Of a stretch of 64,000 nt of DNA, positions 47,641 through 58,957 are shown piece after piece. Both the position numbers and the translations under genes were made by a program. Below the pieces are notes generated by a model, which worked only from the letters and a program-made list of their open reading frames with translations, did not search any database and was not told where the DNA came from. Within the stretch, counting starts at the first letter, position 1. Each line of letters begins with the position of its first letter. Origin of the DNA: Dama dama (taxonomy: Eukaryota; Chordata; Mammalia; Artiodactyla; Cervidae); the NCBI RefSeq assembly GCF_033118175.1, contig NC_083701.1, positions 50,109,001-50,173,000 of the forward strand, written 5' to 3'.

Positions 47641-48990
47641 AAGATTATTGAAATATCTGTATTGTCTTTGATGGTAAATCCTTATTTAGTTTTGTAATTT
47701 GTATTCTCTTTCTTTGATTAGTCTACTAGGATCTTTATCAATTTTATTGATCTTTTGAAAGAACAAGGTTTTAGTTTTATTGATTTTTCTCTATTGTTTT
47801 TCTGTTTTTAATTTTTTGCTTTCTGCTCTTATTTTCACTATCCCTTACCTTTCCGCTTGAAGTGGGTTTGGCTTGCTTTCCCCTCCTAATTTCTTAAAAC
47901 TTAGATTATTGACTTGAAACCTCATTATTTTCAGCTCAGTAACATAATACTGTAAAATTTTCTCTACTTGTTGTAAATACTCAGGTTATTGACTTAGTTC
48001 AATTCAAAGACTTTAGATTCAATTTTGCTTTCTCCTTCACATTTGAGTTGTTTGGAAATATGCCATTTAATATTCAAATATTTGATCAGTTTATCGATAG
48101 TTTTTATTATTTATTTTTAATAATTTTCTGAATATATTGACTGTGCTGAATCTTCGTTGCTGCACAGGCTTTTCTCTAGTTGTGGTGAATGGGAGATGCT
48201 CTTCAGTTGTGGTGCATGGGCTTCTCATGATGGTGGCTTCTTGTTGTAGAGCACAGGCTCTAGGGTTCACTGGCTTCAGTAGTTGAAATGTGAGGTCTCA
48301 GTAGTTGTGCTATCTGGGCTCTAGAGCACAGGCTTAATAGTTGTGGCATATGGCGGGTAGGATCTTCCCTGACCAGGGACTGAACCCATGCCTCCTGCAT
48401 TGGCAGGCAGATTCTTCACCACTGAGCCACCAGGGAAGACCCTGTTGTTTATTTTTAGTTTAATTCATTTTGGTCAGCGAACATACTTCATAAGATTCCA
48501 ATTATTTTTAAACTGTTGAGATTGGTTTTATGTCCCAGAATAGGATCTTTTTGTTTGTGTCCACTAAAAAAAATAAATGTTGCTGAGTAATATATTTTAT
48601 AAATGTCATATAGGAAAATTTTTTTGAGAGTTGCCTAGGTCTTGAATATCTTTATTGATTCTCTGTATATTTTATCACTAACTAAGAGAAGATTGTTGAA
48701 GACTAACTATATTTATGGCCTATGTATTATTTTGCTTGTTTCAAACTTTGCTTCATGTAAAATACATGAATAATACTAGATAATATTTAGTCTTATTTAT
48801 TAGATGTATTCATTTATCACTACCTAATATTCTGCATTTTCTCTAGTAATATTCCTTTCTTTGAGATCTATTTATATTAGTGTGACCATCCCCTAATTTT
48901 TATGATTAATGTTTTCATGGTATATTTTCTGTTCTTTTACTTTTAATTCATTAGATATTTTTAATAGACTTGTTGAGTGTGGTTCACATA
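47641..48990 (-). mobile_element. Ancient L1 (copy 1, segment 3)
   Basis: Minus-strand L1 ORF2, RT to endonuclease side. On the plus strand: TTTATCAATTTTATTGATCT, GATTTTTCTCTATTGTTTTT, then after the CHR SINE AATTCATTTTGGTCAGCGAA, TTTTATGTCCCAGAATAGGA and TTTCATGGTATATTTTCTGT. The order is collinear with the segments to the left. Confidence 0.85.
48121..48444 (-). mobile_element. CHR-type tRNA-derived SINE (cetartiodactyl)
   Basis: Minus-strand copy. The tRNA-like head is at the right (GGCAGATTCTTCACCACTGA, CCACCAGGGAAGACC, and a B-box region as GACTGAACCCATGCC). The body repeats the phrase AGTAGTTG several times and includes CTTCGTTGCTGCACAGGCTT. It is a different family from Bov-tA and predates ruminants. 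Near-identical flanks TTTATTTTTA around 48110-48119 and 48448-48457 may be its TSD. Confidence 0.85.
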
Positions 48991-49049
48991 TGTCAGAATT
49001 AACTCATTTTAATTATAAATTCAGAATTCTGTAATTATTACAATAATCT

Positions 49050-49440
49050 AATTTTAGAACTTTTTCATTACTCCAATAAGAGAACTCATACACAGCGGCC
49101 ATCACTACTCATCTCAACCATCATTAATAGCAGTCCTAGACAACCACCAATCTAATTTCAGGCTCTTAAGTTTTGTGTATCCTGGATATTTCCTATAAAC
49201 AGAATCATTCAATATGTGGTCTTTTGTGACTGGTATCTTTCATTGAGCATAATTTTTCCAGCTTCATATGTGTCATAGCATTTATCAGTACTCCATTTTT
49301 CATTGCCAAATAACATTCAGTTGTATGGAAGTACCACATTTTGTTTGTCCATTCATCAGTTGATAAACAATTGAATTTTGGGAGCCTTTTGCAGGAATAA
49401 TGCTATTTTAAGTTTGTGAATAATTGTGATCAATATTTAA
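49050..49440 (-). mobile_element. L1 3' fragment (copy 2)
   Basis: A second minus-strand L1 3' end: CAACCACCAATCTAATTTCA, GGATATTTCCTATAAACAGA, TTCATTGAGCATAATTTTTC, TTTGTCCATTCATCAGTTGA. It abuts copy 1 at the left and a T-rich start of copy 3 at the right. Confidence 0.82.
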
Positions 49441-50006
49441 GATTTCTATTTTTTTTTTTATTTTGAGGTGTTGTAGATTTACATTCAGCTGTAAGAATTA
49501 ATACAGAAACATTCACATACTTTTCATTCAGTTTCCTGAAATTGTAACAGCTTGCATAACTGGAATCCAATGTAACAACAGGAAATAATCATTGAGACAT
49601 TCCATTGAACTTATTCAGATTTCACAAATTTTGCATGCATTCATTATAAGTGTCTGTGCATGTATTTAGTTGCATGCAGTTTACCACAAGTATAGATTCT
49701 TGTGACCATCACCACAGTCAAGATACAAAAAAATTCCATCAGAAAAATCCCTCGAACCACACTTTTACAGCCATAGTCATGTGCTGCCACACCCCCCACA
49801 CAATATCACCAAACCTGGCAACTACTACCATGTTTTTAATCTGTATAATATTGCCATTTCAAAAATGTTCTATAGGTGAAAATGTACAACATTAACCTCT
49901 TTGAGATTTCTTTTTTTCCTCACTTACAATTTTTGCTTTCACACATAATTGAGAGTCATACAAGTTGTTTTGTGCATCAATAATTTGTATTTGTATTGCT
50001 GAGTAG

Positions 50007-50812
50007 TTTGAACATTCTTGGCATTGCCTTTCTTTGGGATTGGAATGAAAACTGACCTTTTCCAGTCCTGTGGCCACTGCTGCGTTTTCCAAATATGCTG
50101 ACATATTGAGTGCAGCACTTTCACAGCATCATCTTTTAGGATTTGAAATAGCTTAACTGGAATTCCATCACCTCCACTAGCTAAAGAGATGGGAATACCA
50201 GACCACCTGACCTGCCTCCTGAGAAATCTGTATGTAGGTCAAGAAGCAACAGTTAGAACTGTATATAAAACATTAGAACTGTACATAGACTGGTTCCAAA
50301 TCGGGAAAGGAATATGTCAAGGCTGTATATTATCAACCTGCTTATTTAACTTATATGCAGAGCACATCATGCAAAATGCCAGCCTGGATGAAGAAAAAGC
50401 TGGAATCAAGATTATCAGGAGAAATATCAATAACTTCAGATATGCAGATGACATCACCATTGAGGCAGAAAGCGAAGAACTAAAGAGCCTCTTGATGAAA
50501 GTGAAAGAGGAGAGTGAAAAAGTTGGCTTAAAACTCAACATTCAGAAAACGAAGATCATGGCATCTGGTCCCATCACTTCATGGCAAATAAATGGGGAAA
50601 CAAAGGAAACAGTGAGATACTTTGTTTTCCTGGGCTCCAAAATCACTGCAGATGGTTGACTGCAGTCATGAAATTACAAGACGCTTCTTGAAAGACAAAC
50701 TATGACCATCCTAGCTGCATATTAAAAAGCAGAGACATTATTTTGCCAATAAAGGTCTATCCAGTCAAAGCTATGGCTTTTCCACTAGTCATGTACAGAT
50801 GTGAGAGAGAGA

Positions 50813-50843
<31 letters not shown>

Positions 50844-51562
50844 CATGCATGTGTGTTTGTGTGTGTGTTAGTTGCTCAGTTGTGTCCGACTCTTTGCGAC
50901 CCCATGGACTGTAGTCCTCCAGGCTCCTCTGTCCATGGGATTCTCCAGGCAAGAGTATTGGAGTGGGTTGCCATTTCCTTCTCCATACAACTGCCTCTGT
51001 GTGTGTATGTGTGTGTGTGTGTGTTAGTCACTGTCATGTCTGACTCTTTGTGACCCCATGGATTGTAGCCTGCCAGCCTCCTTTGTCTATGGAATTGTCC
51101 TGGCAAGAGTATTGGAGTGGGTTGCCATTTCCTACCAATGTGAGTGTTGGGCCATAAAGAAAGCTGAGCACCGAAGAATTGATGCTTTTGAACTGTGGTG
51201 TTGGAGTCAACTCCTGAGAGTCTCTTGGACTGCATGGAGATCCAACCAGTCCATCCTAAAGGAAGTCAGTCCTGAATATTCATTGCAAGGACTGATGCTG
51301 AAGCTGAAACTCCTATACTTTGGCCACCTGATGCGAAGAGCTGACTCATTGGAAAAGATCCTGATGCTGAGAAAGATTGAAGGTGGGAGGAGAAGGGGAC
51401 AACAGAGGATGAGATGGTTGGATGGCATCACCATCTCAATGAACCTGAGTTTGAGTAAGCTCCGGAAGTTGGTGATGGACAGAGAAGCCTGGCATGCTTC
51501 AGTCCAATGGGTCGCAAAGAGTCGGACATGACTGAGTGACTGGACTGGACTGAACTGTACTA
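50007..51562 (+). mobile_element. BovB with inverted 5' end inside perfect 12-bp TSD
   Basis: Segment 50007-50181 is BovB RT N-terminal sequence in minus orientation. At 50182 it switches to plus-strand BovB (AAAGAGATGGGAATACCAGA) and runs to the GGACTGGACTGAACTG tail. The direct repeat ATTGCTGAGTAG at 49995-50006 and 51563-51574 encloses both parts, and the L1 host resumes precisely after it. Plus frame 50189-50659 keeps YADD (50441-50452) and most of the RT fingers-palm region. Frame 51058-51531 covers the C-terminus. A Bov-tA duplication (50806-51137) lies inside. Confidence 0.95.
50806..51137 (-). mobile_element. Tandemly duplicated Bov-tA 3' half with (TG)n
   Basis: Two successive units, each a TG tract followed by the 3' half of Bov-tA in minus orientation: TG at 50817-50866 plus SINE to about 50985, then TG at 50996-51022 plus SINE to 51137. 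Each unit ends at the same place (GGGTTGCCATTTCCT). The host BovB is interrupted at ATGTGAG, repeated at 50799-50805 and 51138-51144, which is the TSD. One insertion followed by tandem duplication fits best. Confidence 0.9.
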
Positions 51563-52111
51563 ATTGCTGAGTAGGTTTCCATGATATGGATGTGCTACAA
51601 TTTATTGAATCTTTCATCTGTTGTGAAGAATTTGAGTTTTCTCAAACTGTTTTTGAAGATTATTTTATAGGTTTTTGTATGACTAAAGCTTCTCATATCT
51701 CTGGCATAATGCTCAAGAGTACAATTACAGGTTGTATGGAAGGTACAATTTTAGTTTTCTAAGAGACTATAGTACTCTTTTCCAGAGTGGCTATACATTA
51801 TACATCCCCAGCAGCAGTATATGGGTGGTCCAGTTTCTCTATAACCTTGTATTTGGTGGAATCACTCTTTTTAAAGTATTGTAACAGGTATCTCATGGTA
51901 TCTTACTGTGAATTTCATTTGCATATTCTCATGGTTAATAATGTGGAATATAGATTTGTATACTTATTTTCCAATTTATACCCTCTTCAGTATAATGTCT
52001 ATTTGTATCTTTTGCTCATTTGCTATTTTTTTCATTTTTTGCCTTTTTTTTTACTGGTTGAGGTTAGGAAGTCTTTATGTTTTCTGTATACAAATACTTT
52101 GTCAGATATGT

Positions 52112-52880
52112 GGTTTGGTTCAGTTTAGTCACTCAGTCATGTCTGACACTTTGAAACCCCATGAACCACAGCATGCCAGGCCTCCCTGTCCATCACCACT
52201 CTCGAAGTTCACCTAAACTCATGCCCATTGAGTCAGTGATGCCATCCAACCATCTCATCCTCTATTGTCCCCTTCTCCTCCTCCCCTCAATCTTTTCCAG
52301 CATCAGGGTCTTTTCAATGAGTCAGCTCTTTGCATCAGGTGGCCAGAGTATTGGAGTTTCAGCTTCACCATCAGTCCTTCCAGTGAACACCCAGGACTGA
52401 CCTCCTTTAGGATGGACTTGTTGGGTCTCCTTGCAGTCCAAGGGACTCTCAAGAGTCTTCTCCAACACCACAGTTCAAAAGCATCAATTCTTTGGTGCTC
52501 AGCTTTCTTTATAGTCCAACTCTCCCATCCATACATGACTACTGGAAAAACCATAGCCTTGTCTAGACAGACCTTTGTTGACAAAGTAATGTCTCTGCTT
52601 TTTAATATGCTGTCTGGGTTGGACATAACTTTCCTTCCAAGGAGTAAGCATCTTTTAATTTCATGGCTGCAGTCATCATCTGCAGTGATTTCGGAGCCCC
52701 CCAAAATAAAGTCTGACACTGTTTCCACTGTTTCCCCATCTATTTGCCATGAAGTGGTGGGATCAGATGCCATGATCTTAGTTTTCTGAATGTTGAGCTT
52801 TAAGCCAACCTTTTCACTCTCCTCTTTTGTCAAGAGGCTCTTTAGCTCTTCACTTTCTGCCCTAAGGGTGGTGTGGTATG
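52112..52880 (-). mobile_element. BovB 3' 0.77 kb inside L1
   Basis: Minus-strand BovB from GGTTCAGTTTAGTCACTCAG to the end of the RT domain. The minus frame 52303-52944 (213 codons) is the longest BovB-containing frame in the window. It holds ESEELKSLLTKEESEKVGLK and the C-terminal part to KLQYSGHLMQRADSL. The frame runs past the element into L1 at its N-terminus, so it is not a real gene. A 6-bp TGTGGT at both ends may be the TSD. Confidence 0.93.
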
Positions 52881-54413
52881 CATATATTATTTTCCATATT
52901 ATACCTTGTCTTTTTATCTTTTTATTCAGTGTCTTCTTCATCACAAAAGTATTTAATTTTGATGAATCCTACTTTATCAATTTGTTTTTCTTCTGAATCA
53001 TGGTTTTGAATTAAAGTCAAAAACTTTTCATTTAGCCTACATACCCAAAATGTACATTTTTATGTTTTTCAAAGTGTTTTATAATACTTTCATGTTTCAC
53101 ATGTAAGTCTATCATGAAGCTTGGGCTAATGTTTTTGCATAAAGTATGAATTTTTTTATCCAGGTTCATTTTTTGCTTCTCATTTTCCATTTGCTTCAGC
53201 ATCACTTGTTGAAAAGGCTATGGCTTATTTGCACTTCATTCTTCTTTTTCAAATTTGTTTTAAATTTTCTGGATCTATACCTTTTCATATACATTTATAG
53301 TTGCCTTTTCAATATTTATGAAAACAATTTGTTGAGGTTTCAACAGGAATTGTGTTAAATACACGTTTAATAGTTTTGGGGATCATTTTGTGGAGAATTG
53401 ACTTCTTTATTATGCTAAGTCTCCAATGAAGGAATGTGGCATGTCGATCCATTTATTTATGTCTTTGATTTCTTTCATTGCATTTTGTAATTTTTTTGAG
53501 ACAGACCCTGTAAGCTATGTACTGGAATTATACCTCAGAATTTAATTTTATTTCAAACAATTTTAAATTGCATTGTGCTTTTTAAACTATTTTAATTTCC
53601 ACATGTTCATTGTTACTGTTTAGAAATGTGAATGATTTATGTTCATCTTGTATCCAGTGACTTGGCTGAATGTGTTTATTTATTATAGAAATCATTTTAT
53701 ATATTGGTTGAGATTTCCTACATAGATAATCTTGTCATCTTCAAATAGGACAGTTACTTTCTTTCCAATATGTTTCTTTTATTTATTTTCTAAGCTTTAT
53801 TGCATTCTCTAGAACATGAGTGAGAGTGATGTGTCATGTTGCTAATATTAATGAAAGTCATCCAATGGTTCAACATTAAATGTGATGTTAATTGTATTTT
53901 AGGTTTTTGGTATATGATCTCTATTAAGTTGAGGATATTCCCTCTGTTCCTAATTTGCTAAGAGCTTTTATCATAAATGTGTGCTGGATTTTGTCAAATG
54001 CTTTTTCTGTGTCCACTGATTTGATTATTTAAATGTTCTATAGCCTGTTGAGATGGTGGATTACACTGATTTTTCAAATGTTGAACTAACCTTATATAAC
54101 TCTTAATAAATCTCACTGGATCATGATATATGATTATCTTCTAGTTTTCTGGATTTGATATGCCAATATTTTATTGAGAATTTTGCATCTAAGTTCATGA
54201 GATAAATTGGTTTGTAGATTTTGTTTTTGATTTTGTATTTTTGTTTTTGTACTGACTTAATCTGGCTTTATTATCAGGGTAATACTAGCCTTACAAGATG
54301 AGTTGAGAAGTGTTCCCTCCTCTGATGTTTTCTGGAAAAGAATGAGCAAAATTATTGCAGTTCTTTATGTGTTTAGTAATATTCTCTATTAAAGAATCTG
54401 GAATTTTTTTGCC

Positions 54414-54480
54414 AGGTTGCTGCAGTCCATGGGGTTGCAAAGAGTCGGACATGACTGAGCAACTGAACTGACTGACTGAA
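54414..54480 (+). mobile_element. Short BovB/Bov-tA 3' tail
   Basis: About 67 bp: TTGCTGCAGTCCATGGGGTT through GACATGACTGAGCAACTGAA with ACTG tandem units. It is too short to say whether BovB or Bov-tA. It interrupts the L1. Confidence 0.85.
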
Positions 54481-54545
54481 ATTACAAATTTAATTTTGAA
54501 TTGGTGGTAGTACTATTCAGCTATTCTATTTATCTTTGTTAAAAC

Positions 54546-56419
54546 TTGGTAGTTGAATACACACACACACACACATTATATCTAAAGTATAAACCTGGAT
54601 TTCTCTGAAGCATGTGTTTAGATAAAAATGACACTATTCAGCAGCAACTAATTTTTATAAGATAACATATATCTGAAAGATAGATCATAGAATGGGGGAT
54701 AAGTGGTAAAACAGAGTGTGGGTGCAGATAAGGATATATAAGTAGGGTGTATGGCTAAAGGGGGAAAGAGAACACTTTGTGTGGCTACTTCTCTTATATG
54801 TCTTGCAAATTCTTTATTGCATCTGGCTTCTGAGAAATTGGACTACATAACATAATACTTAGCTTCTTAATGCTCTTGCTAAAACCATATAGGATTGTAT
54901 GTCTCTGTAGGCCAGTGGCTTTCAAACATCTAACCAAGAGCAGAGTCAGAAATCTGTGACAAAAAAGTAGTCTGATCAGTGTCACTATCTGTACATCACA
55001 CACACAGAGTATTCATGACTTGAATAGAGTGAAATATTAGTGCTTTTGATGCCATCCATAAATGAATTAATTTTGTTGTTAAGATAGTATTTCTACTTAT
55101 ACTGCAGAACATAATAGAAAGCTTATAAGTTTTTCATTTTGACTGTGTTTAAAGATGCTGGTTTTTCTTGGGACTGTGGAATACATTCCTAAGCAGACGT
55201 AAGTAACATCAGTGGTTTCTGAAAGGGTTCATTAAACTAATTCCACTGCATATTATTTGACTTTCAGGCAAAGTGTGGAAAGAGGAGAGTCTTTGTTGAA
55301 ATACATTTAAAGAATTATTTGTTAAAACATATTTTTTAAAAACTATGAGAGAAGGATACAGTTACAAAAGAATAACTCAAAATCCTTTTGACTAGTGTAC
55401 CTTCCCTCATCCCCAAAAGCATTTTTGGTGGCTAGTTTCTGTAGCACACACGTTGAGGAATTTTGTAAAAAGGGATTACTTTATTTAATTAGCATCATTT
55501 ATTATCTATAGTTTGAAATGTGCTTGTGGATTCAACGATAAATCCAGTGTGGCTCATTTTCCAAATTCTTATAATTTGTGGAATATATATAAGAAGATGA
55601 AATCAGTATTAAGTGCCAAAGGAAGAGTTTAACAGAGGAATAACCTTCAGCTAAGAAAATTGAAGAACTCTGAAGGAAATACAACTTTAGATGGACCTTA
55701 AATAAAGAAAAGAATGAAAACATTTGATAATGTTATGAGATGGAATTATTGACAATTTATATTAAAAATATGAATGAATGCTTAGATACAGAAAGATAGG
55801 GCATGTACCAAGTTTATATTCATTTATTTTCTTGATAAACAATTTCAGTGTATACATACTTTTCATCAGTCATTGTGCTCAGCACTATGGACTTAATGAC
55901 CTACTTTCAATGAAAATGTAAAATAATACTGAAGGTAGAAAACTTGCTATTACACAAAATAATAAATGATGTGATAAGAATATTCACAGGTGCTCTGTGA
56001 GGGCAGAGAAGGAGAATGGGCATTTATATTAACCTTGAAACTTTAAGGCTGGCTTCACAAAGTAAGAAAATGTTACAAACATGGTACTTATTTCAGTCTT
56101 AAAGAGTAGTATGTGAAAAGACCCTGAGTTAAGATGAAATAATGAATTTTCAAAATTAATTAGAGCTCAATATAAAACAATTAACCTGATAACACAATCT
56201 TGGAGAACTAGGAAGTATGAAGAGTGAATCTTATCTCAGTCCCCGAGAAAGAAGAGGGTCAGAAGAGGTAAAAGAAGGAGAGCAGGGACGAAGTGAGAGA
56301 GCAAGAAAGAGCAAGCAGTAAAATTAGGAGGAAGTGGGAGAATTCTGGTGTCAGGCAGGTGATGATTTGAAAAATCATGGGTTTAGATTTGACTGTGTCT
56401 ATAGATACTGTGTCTATAA
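54546..56419. other. Intronic sequence with a short (CA)n
   Basis: No gene. A CA tract lies at 54557-54577. About 55980-56360 has the texture of an ancient repeat (GGTGCTCTGTGAGGGCAGAG, then AAGACCCTGAGTTAAG), and is purine-rich at 56220-56340. The minus frames at 54794-55003 and 55532-55723 are unsupported. Confidence 0.4.
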
Positions 56420-56832
56420 ACTTCCCTGGTGGCTCAGACGGTAAAGCGTCTGCCTACAATGCTTCCCTGGTGGCTCAGAGATTAAAACACTTGTCTGCAA
56501 TGCAGGAGACCTGGGTTCGATCCCTGGGTCGGGAAGATTCCCTGGAGAACAAAATGGCAACCCACTCCATGGAGAATCCCATGGACAGAGGAGCCTGGTG
56601 GGGTACAGTCTATGGGGTCACAAAGAGTTGGACACGACTGAGCATCTTCACTCACTCACTCACAATGTAGGAGAACCAGGTTCGATACCTGGGTGGCAAA
56701 GATCCTCTGGAGAAGGAAATGGCAACCCACTCCAGTACCCTTGCCTGGAAAATCCCATGGGAGGAGCCTGGTAGGCTACAGTCCATGAGGTCGCAAAGGG
56801 TCGACACGACTGAGCGACTTTACTTACTTACG
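56420..56832 (+). mobile_element. Bov-tA SINE carrying another Bov-tA
   Basis: Outer plus-strand copy: head at 56420-56461 (CTTCCCTGGTGGCTCAGACG), resuming at 56662 with AGGAGAACCAGGTTCGATAC and running to the tail GACACGACTGAGCGACTTTA. The break falls inside the tRNA-like region at CTACAATG. Confidence 0.95.
56462..56661 (+). mobile_element. Inner Bov-tA SINE (nested)
   Basis: A complete plus-strand copy, CTTCCCTGGTGGCTCAGAGA to GACTGAGCATCTTCACTCAC, flanked by ACAATG at 56456-56461 and 56662-56667. It has a short deletion in the middle (CCACTCCATGGAGAATCC). It is younger than the outer copy by nesting. Confidence 0.95.
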
Positions 56833-56841
56833 ATAGGTACT

Positions 56842-58949
56842 AAAGATGAGAGAAAACAGATCAGACCACCAAAGATGACATCTGTTGTTGGAAATGCTAA
56901 TTTTGAGAAAGTTGAGAACCAGAGATCCACCAAGGACAGCAATGAGGATCTGAGAAGAGAGTTATAAACCAAAGGAATAAGCTCAGAATAGTTCTAGGGT
57001 CTTTTTTAAAAAATGGTAAAGACTTCTGGTTCTTTTAGTCTTCTTACACTTAATTGAGTTTTAAAGCAATCCTATAATCATATTTTTTAAGGTAGTATCT
57101 ATAAAAATAAAACGTTGCATTTAATTTAATGCCAATTTATGATTTAGTTATTTCTCTAGAAAATTGTGTAAATAAAAGCAATTTTAGTAAAGATTAATTA
57201 TGGCAGATCACACCGTATTATTGTCAGTATCCTATATTGAATATGCAATGAAATTTGATGCTATTATTAATTTACTATGCTCATTCAAATTTATTAATAA
57301 CTCAAATGGCATGTCTTAAATTCTTTTTGGGAATAAATAACTATCATAGGTAACAAGTTTATGACAGTTAGTATTATTGTTATTGATATAATACTCCTAA
57401 AATCCAAGTTAATAATTACACTTTCACGACATAAAATCATGAGTATGGCTGTTTCAAGTGTAAAATGCAGAAGATAACAGACAAATTGAAATGTTATTGC
57501 TAGAAATTCATCATGTTGCTCTTTTTTTTTTTCGGTATATCTTTTGCCACCCTCTGAAATTATCTTATGCATTTGTTTATGTTATCTTCTTTGTTTGTAA
57601 GACCACAGATCTTGTTGGTGGTGTTTACAGTTATATTTCCAACCCTTAACATCAGTGTTTGTCACATAATAAATGCTCAGTAAATAATGAGTATACTTAT
57701 TCTCTTTCAGTACCAAGAGGTGATTCTAACTGACTTTATACTAAAATGAATCCATATGGGCCTACCTTCAAGTGACCATAGTAGCTTCATATAGGGATAA
57801 CAATGAGTTATATTTAAGAAATATCTCTGTTGGTATTTAATAAATTATTTATCATGATTAGCTAATTTAATGTAATCTTTCTAGTTGGCACATAATCTCA
57901 GACCTCCATTTCTTAGACCTCCTGATAACATGTGAAATATATTGCACATATATGGAAATTCATTTACTTGATTGCTTCATACGTCATGAAGTCATATTGT
58001 ATAAACCATGTTTAAATAGTGAGCAATACTAAGAGCAGTTTGGAAACTCCATGTGACTCCCTTATGAAGCTAAATAGTTTTCTTCTCTGGTGGCAAGTGG
58101 GTCTTTAGTGCACTTGATTTCTAGTTCTAGTTCAGTGTCATGGTTTGTCTACTGTTATGCTTCATGAGAATAAGCACTGATCTGTTAGGAATATCTGTTT
58201 GGTTCCACCTCTGTTAAATTGTCATTCTTTGCTCGACCTCATGCACATTTTGCTTCTAGATAATTCTGCTCTAACATCTTCAGTTCTGTCTTTCTCAATT
58301 CCTGAACCTGAATTCTGTTTATAAACTATAGTTCCATAGTAGCTATTACTTGCCTTTTTACTCCATTCTGTTGCTGGAATTATCTTTGATGTTGCTGAGA
58401 AAGGTGGAAAGTTTATCATTTTTATTGTCTGTATCACCTTCTTTCCTCTCACGCTTTTCTTGATGTCCTTGTTGAGTTGCTTCTCATCTGTTGGATTTTC
58501 TAAAGGTCATTGTGCATACTGTATACTTTAGTCTTTTACAGCCATCCATGTATTATATTCTCTTTATATTTAGAAATGTGTGCAGCCTATCAAAAATAAT
58601 TTAAACTTTCCCTAATGGATGTTTATGCTCATTGAATTAGGGAATTGAAGAGCATAAAATTATAAATCAAATCCTGGCATGCTAAGTACTGAAAATATAA
58701 TTGTATGAAATCCAAATATTTTTCATTGAAATTTGTTTAAACCAAGCCACCCAAAAAGCAAACAAAATTAAATATAACCTGGATACTGCACTTTCTGAAA
58801 GAAATGAAGTAATTTTTAAAAGGTGAATTTTAAAATTAAGCATGTATTTTACATATATTTATTTACTCAATTCAGATGCAGTTAAAAAAAAAAAAACAAA
58901 ACAGCCAGCTCTACTTATGGACAGTCATGCTAAGAAAAGAAGAAATAAG
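56842..58949. other. Intronic sequence
   Basis: No gene seen. About 57620-57690 (AACATCAGTGTTTGTCACAT, then AATGCTCAGTAAATAA) resembles an old L2/MIR-type repeat. A T-run lies at 57521-57531 and an A-run at about 58885-58897. The minus frames at 57294-57572 and 58222-58452 show no domain. Confidence 0.4.
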
Positions 58950-58957
58950 ACACTGAT

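Larger units (their letters stand above)
49445..54545 (-). mobile_element. Ancient L1 (copy 3), broken by BovB insertions
   Basis: Minus-strand L1 3' end at 49445-50006, then 51563-52111, then 52881-54545. The first join is exact: TATTGCTGAGTAG stops at the BovB TSD and GAGTAGGTTTCCATGATATG resumes at 51569. The second is TTGTCAGATATGTGG at the left and TTATACCTTGTCTTTTTATC at the right of the next BovB. The rightmost part reaches ORF2 (TGCTGGATTTTGTCAAATGC, then GGTAATACTAGCCTTACAAG). All frames are destroyed. Confidence 0.88.

Noticed and set aside
52303..52944. 213-codon minus frame, the longest in the window
   Set aside because: It is the C-terminal half of a decayed BovB running into L1 sequence. 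It has no start context and no complete domain set.
58222..58452. Minus-strand 76-codon frame
   Set aside because: No family resemblance and no conserved context visible; within chance expectation.
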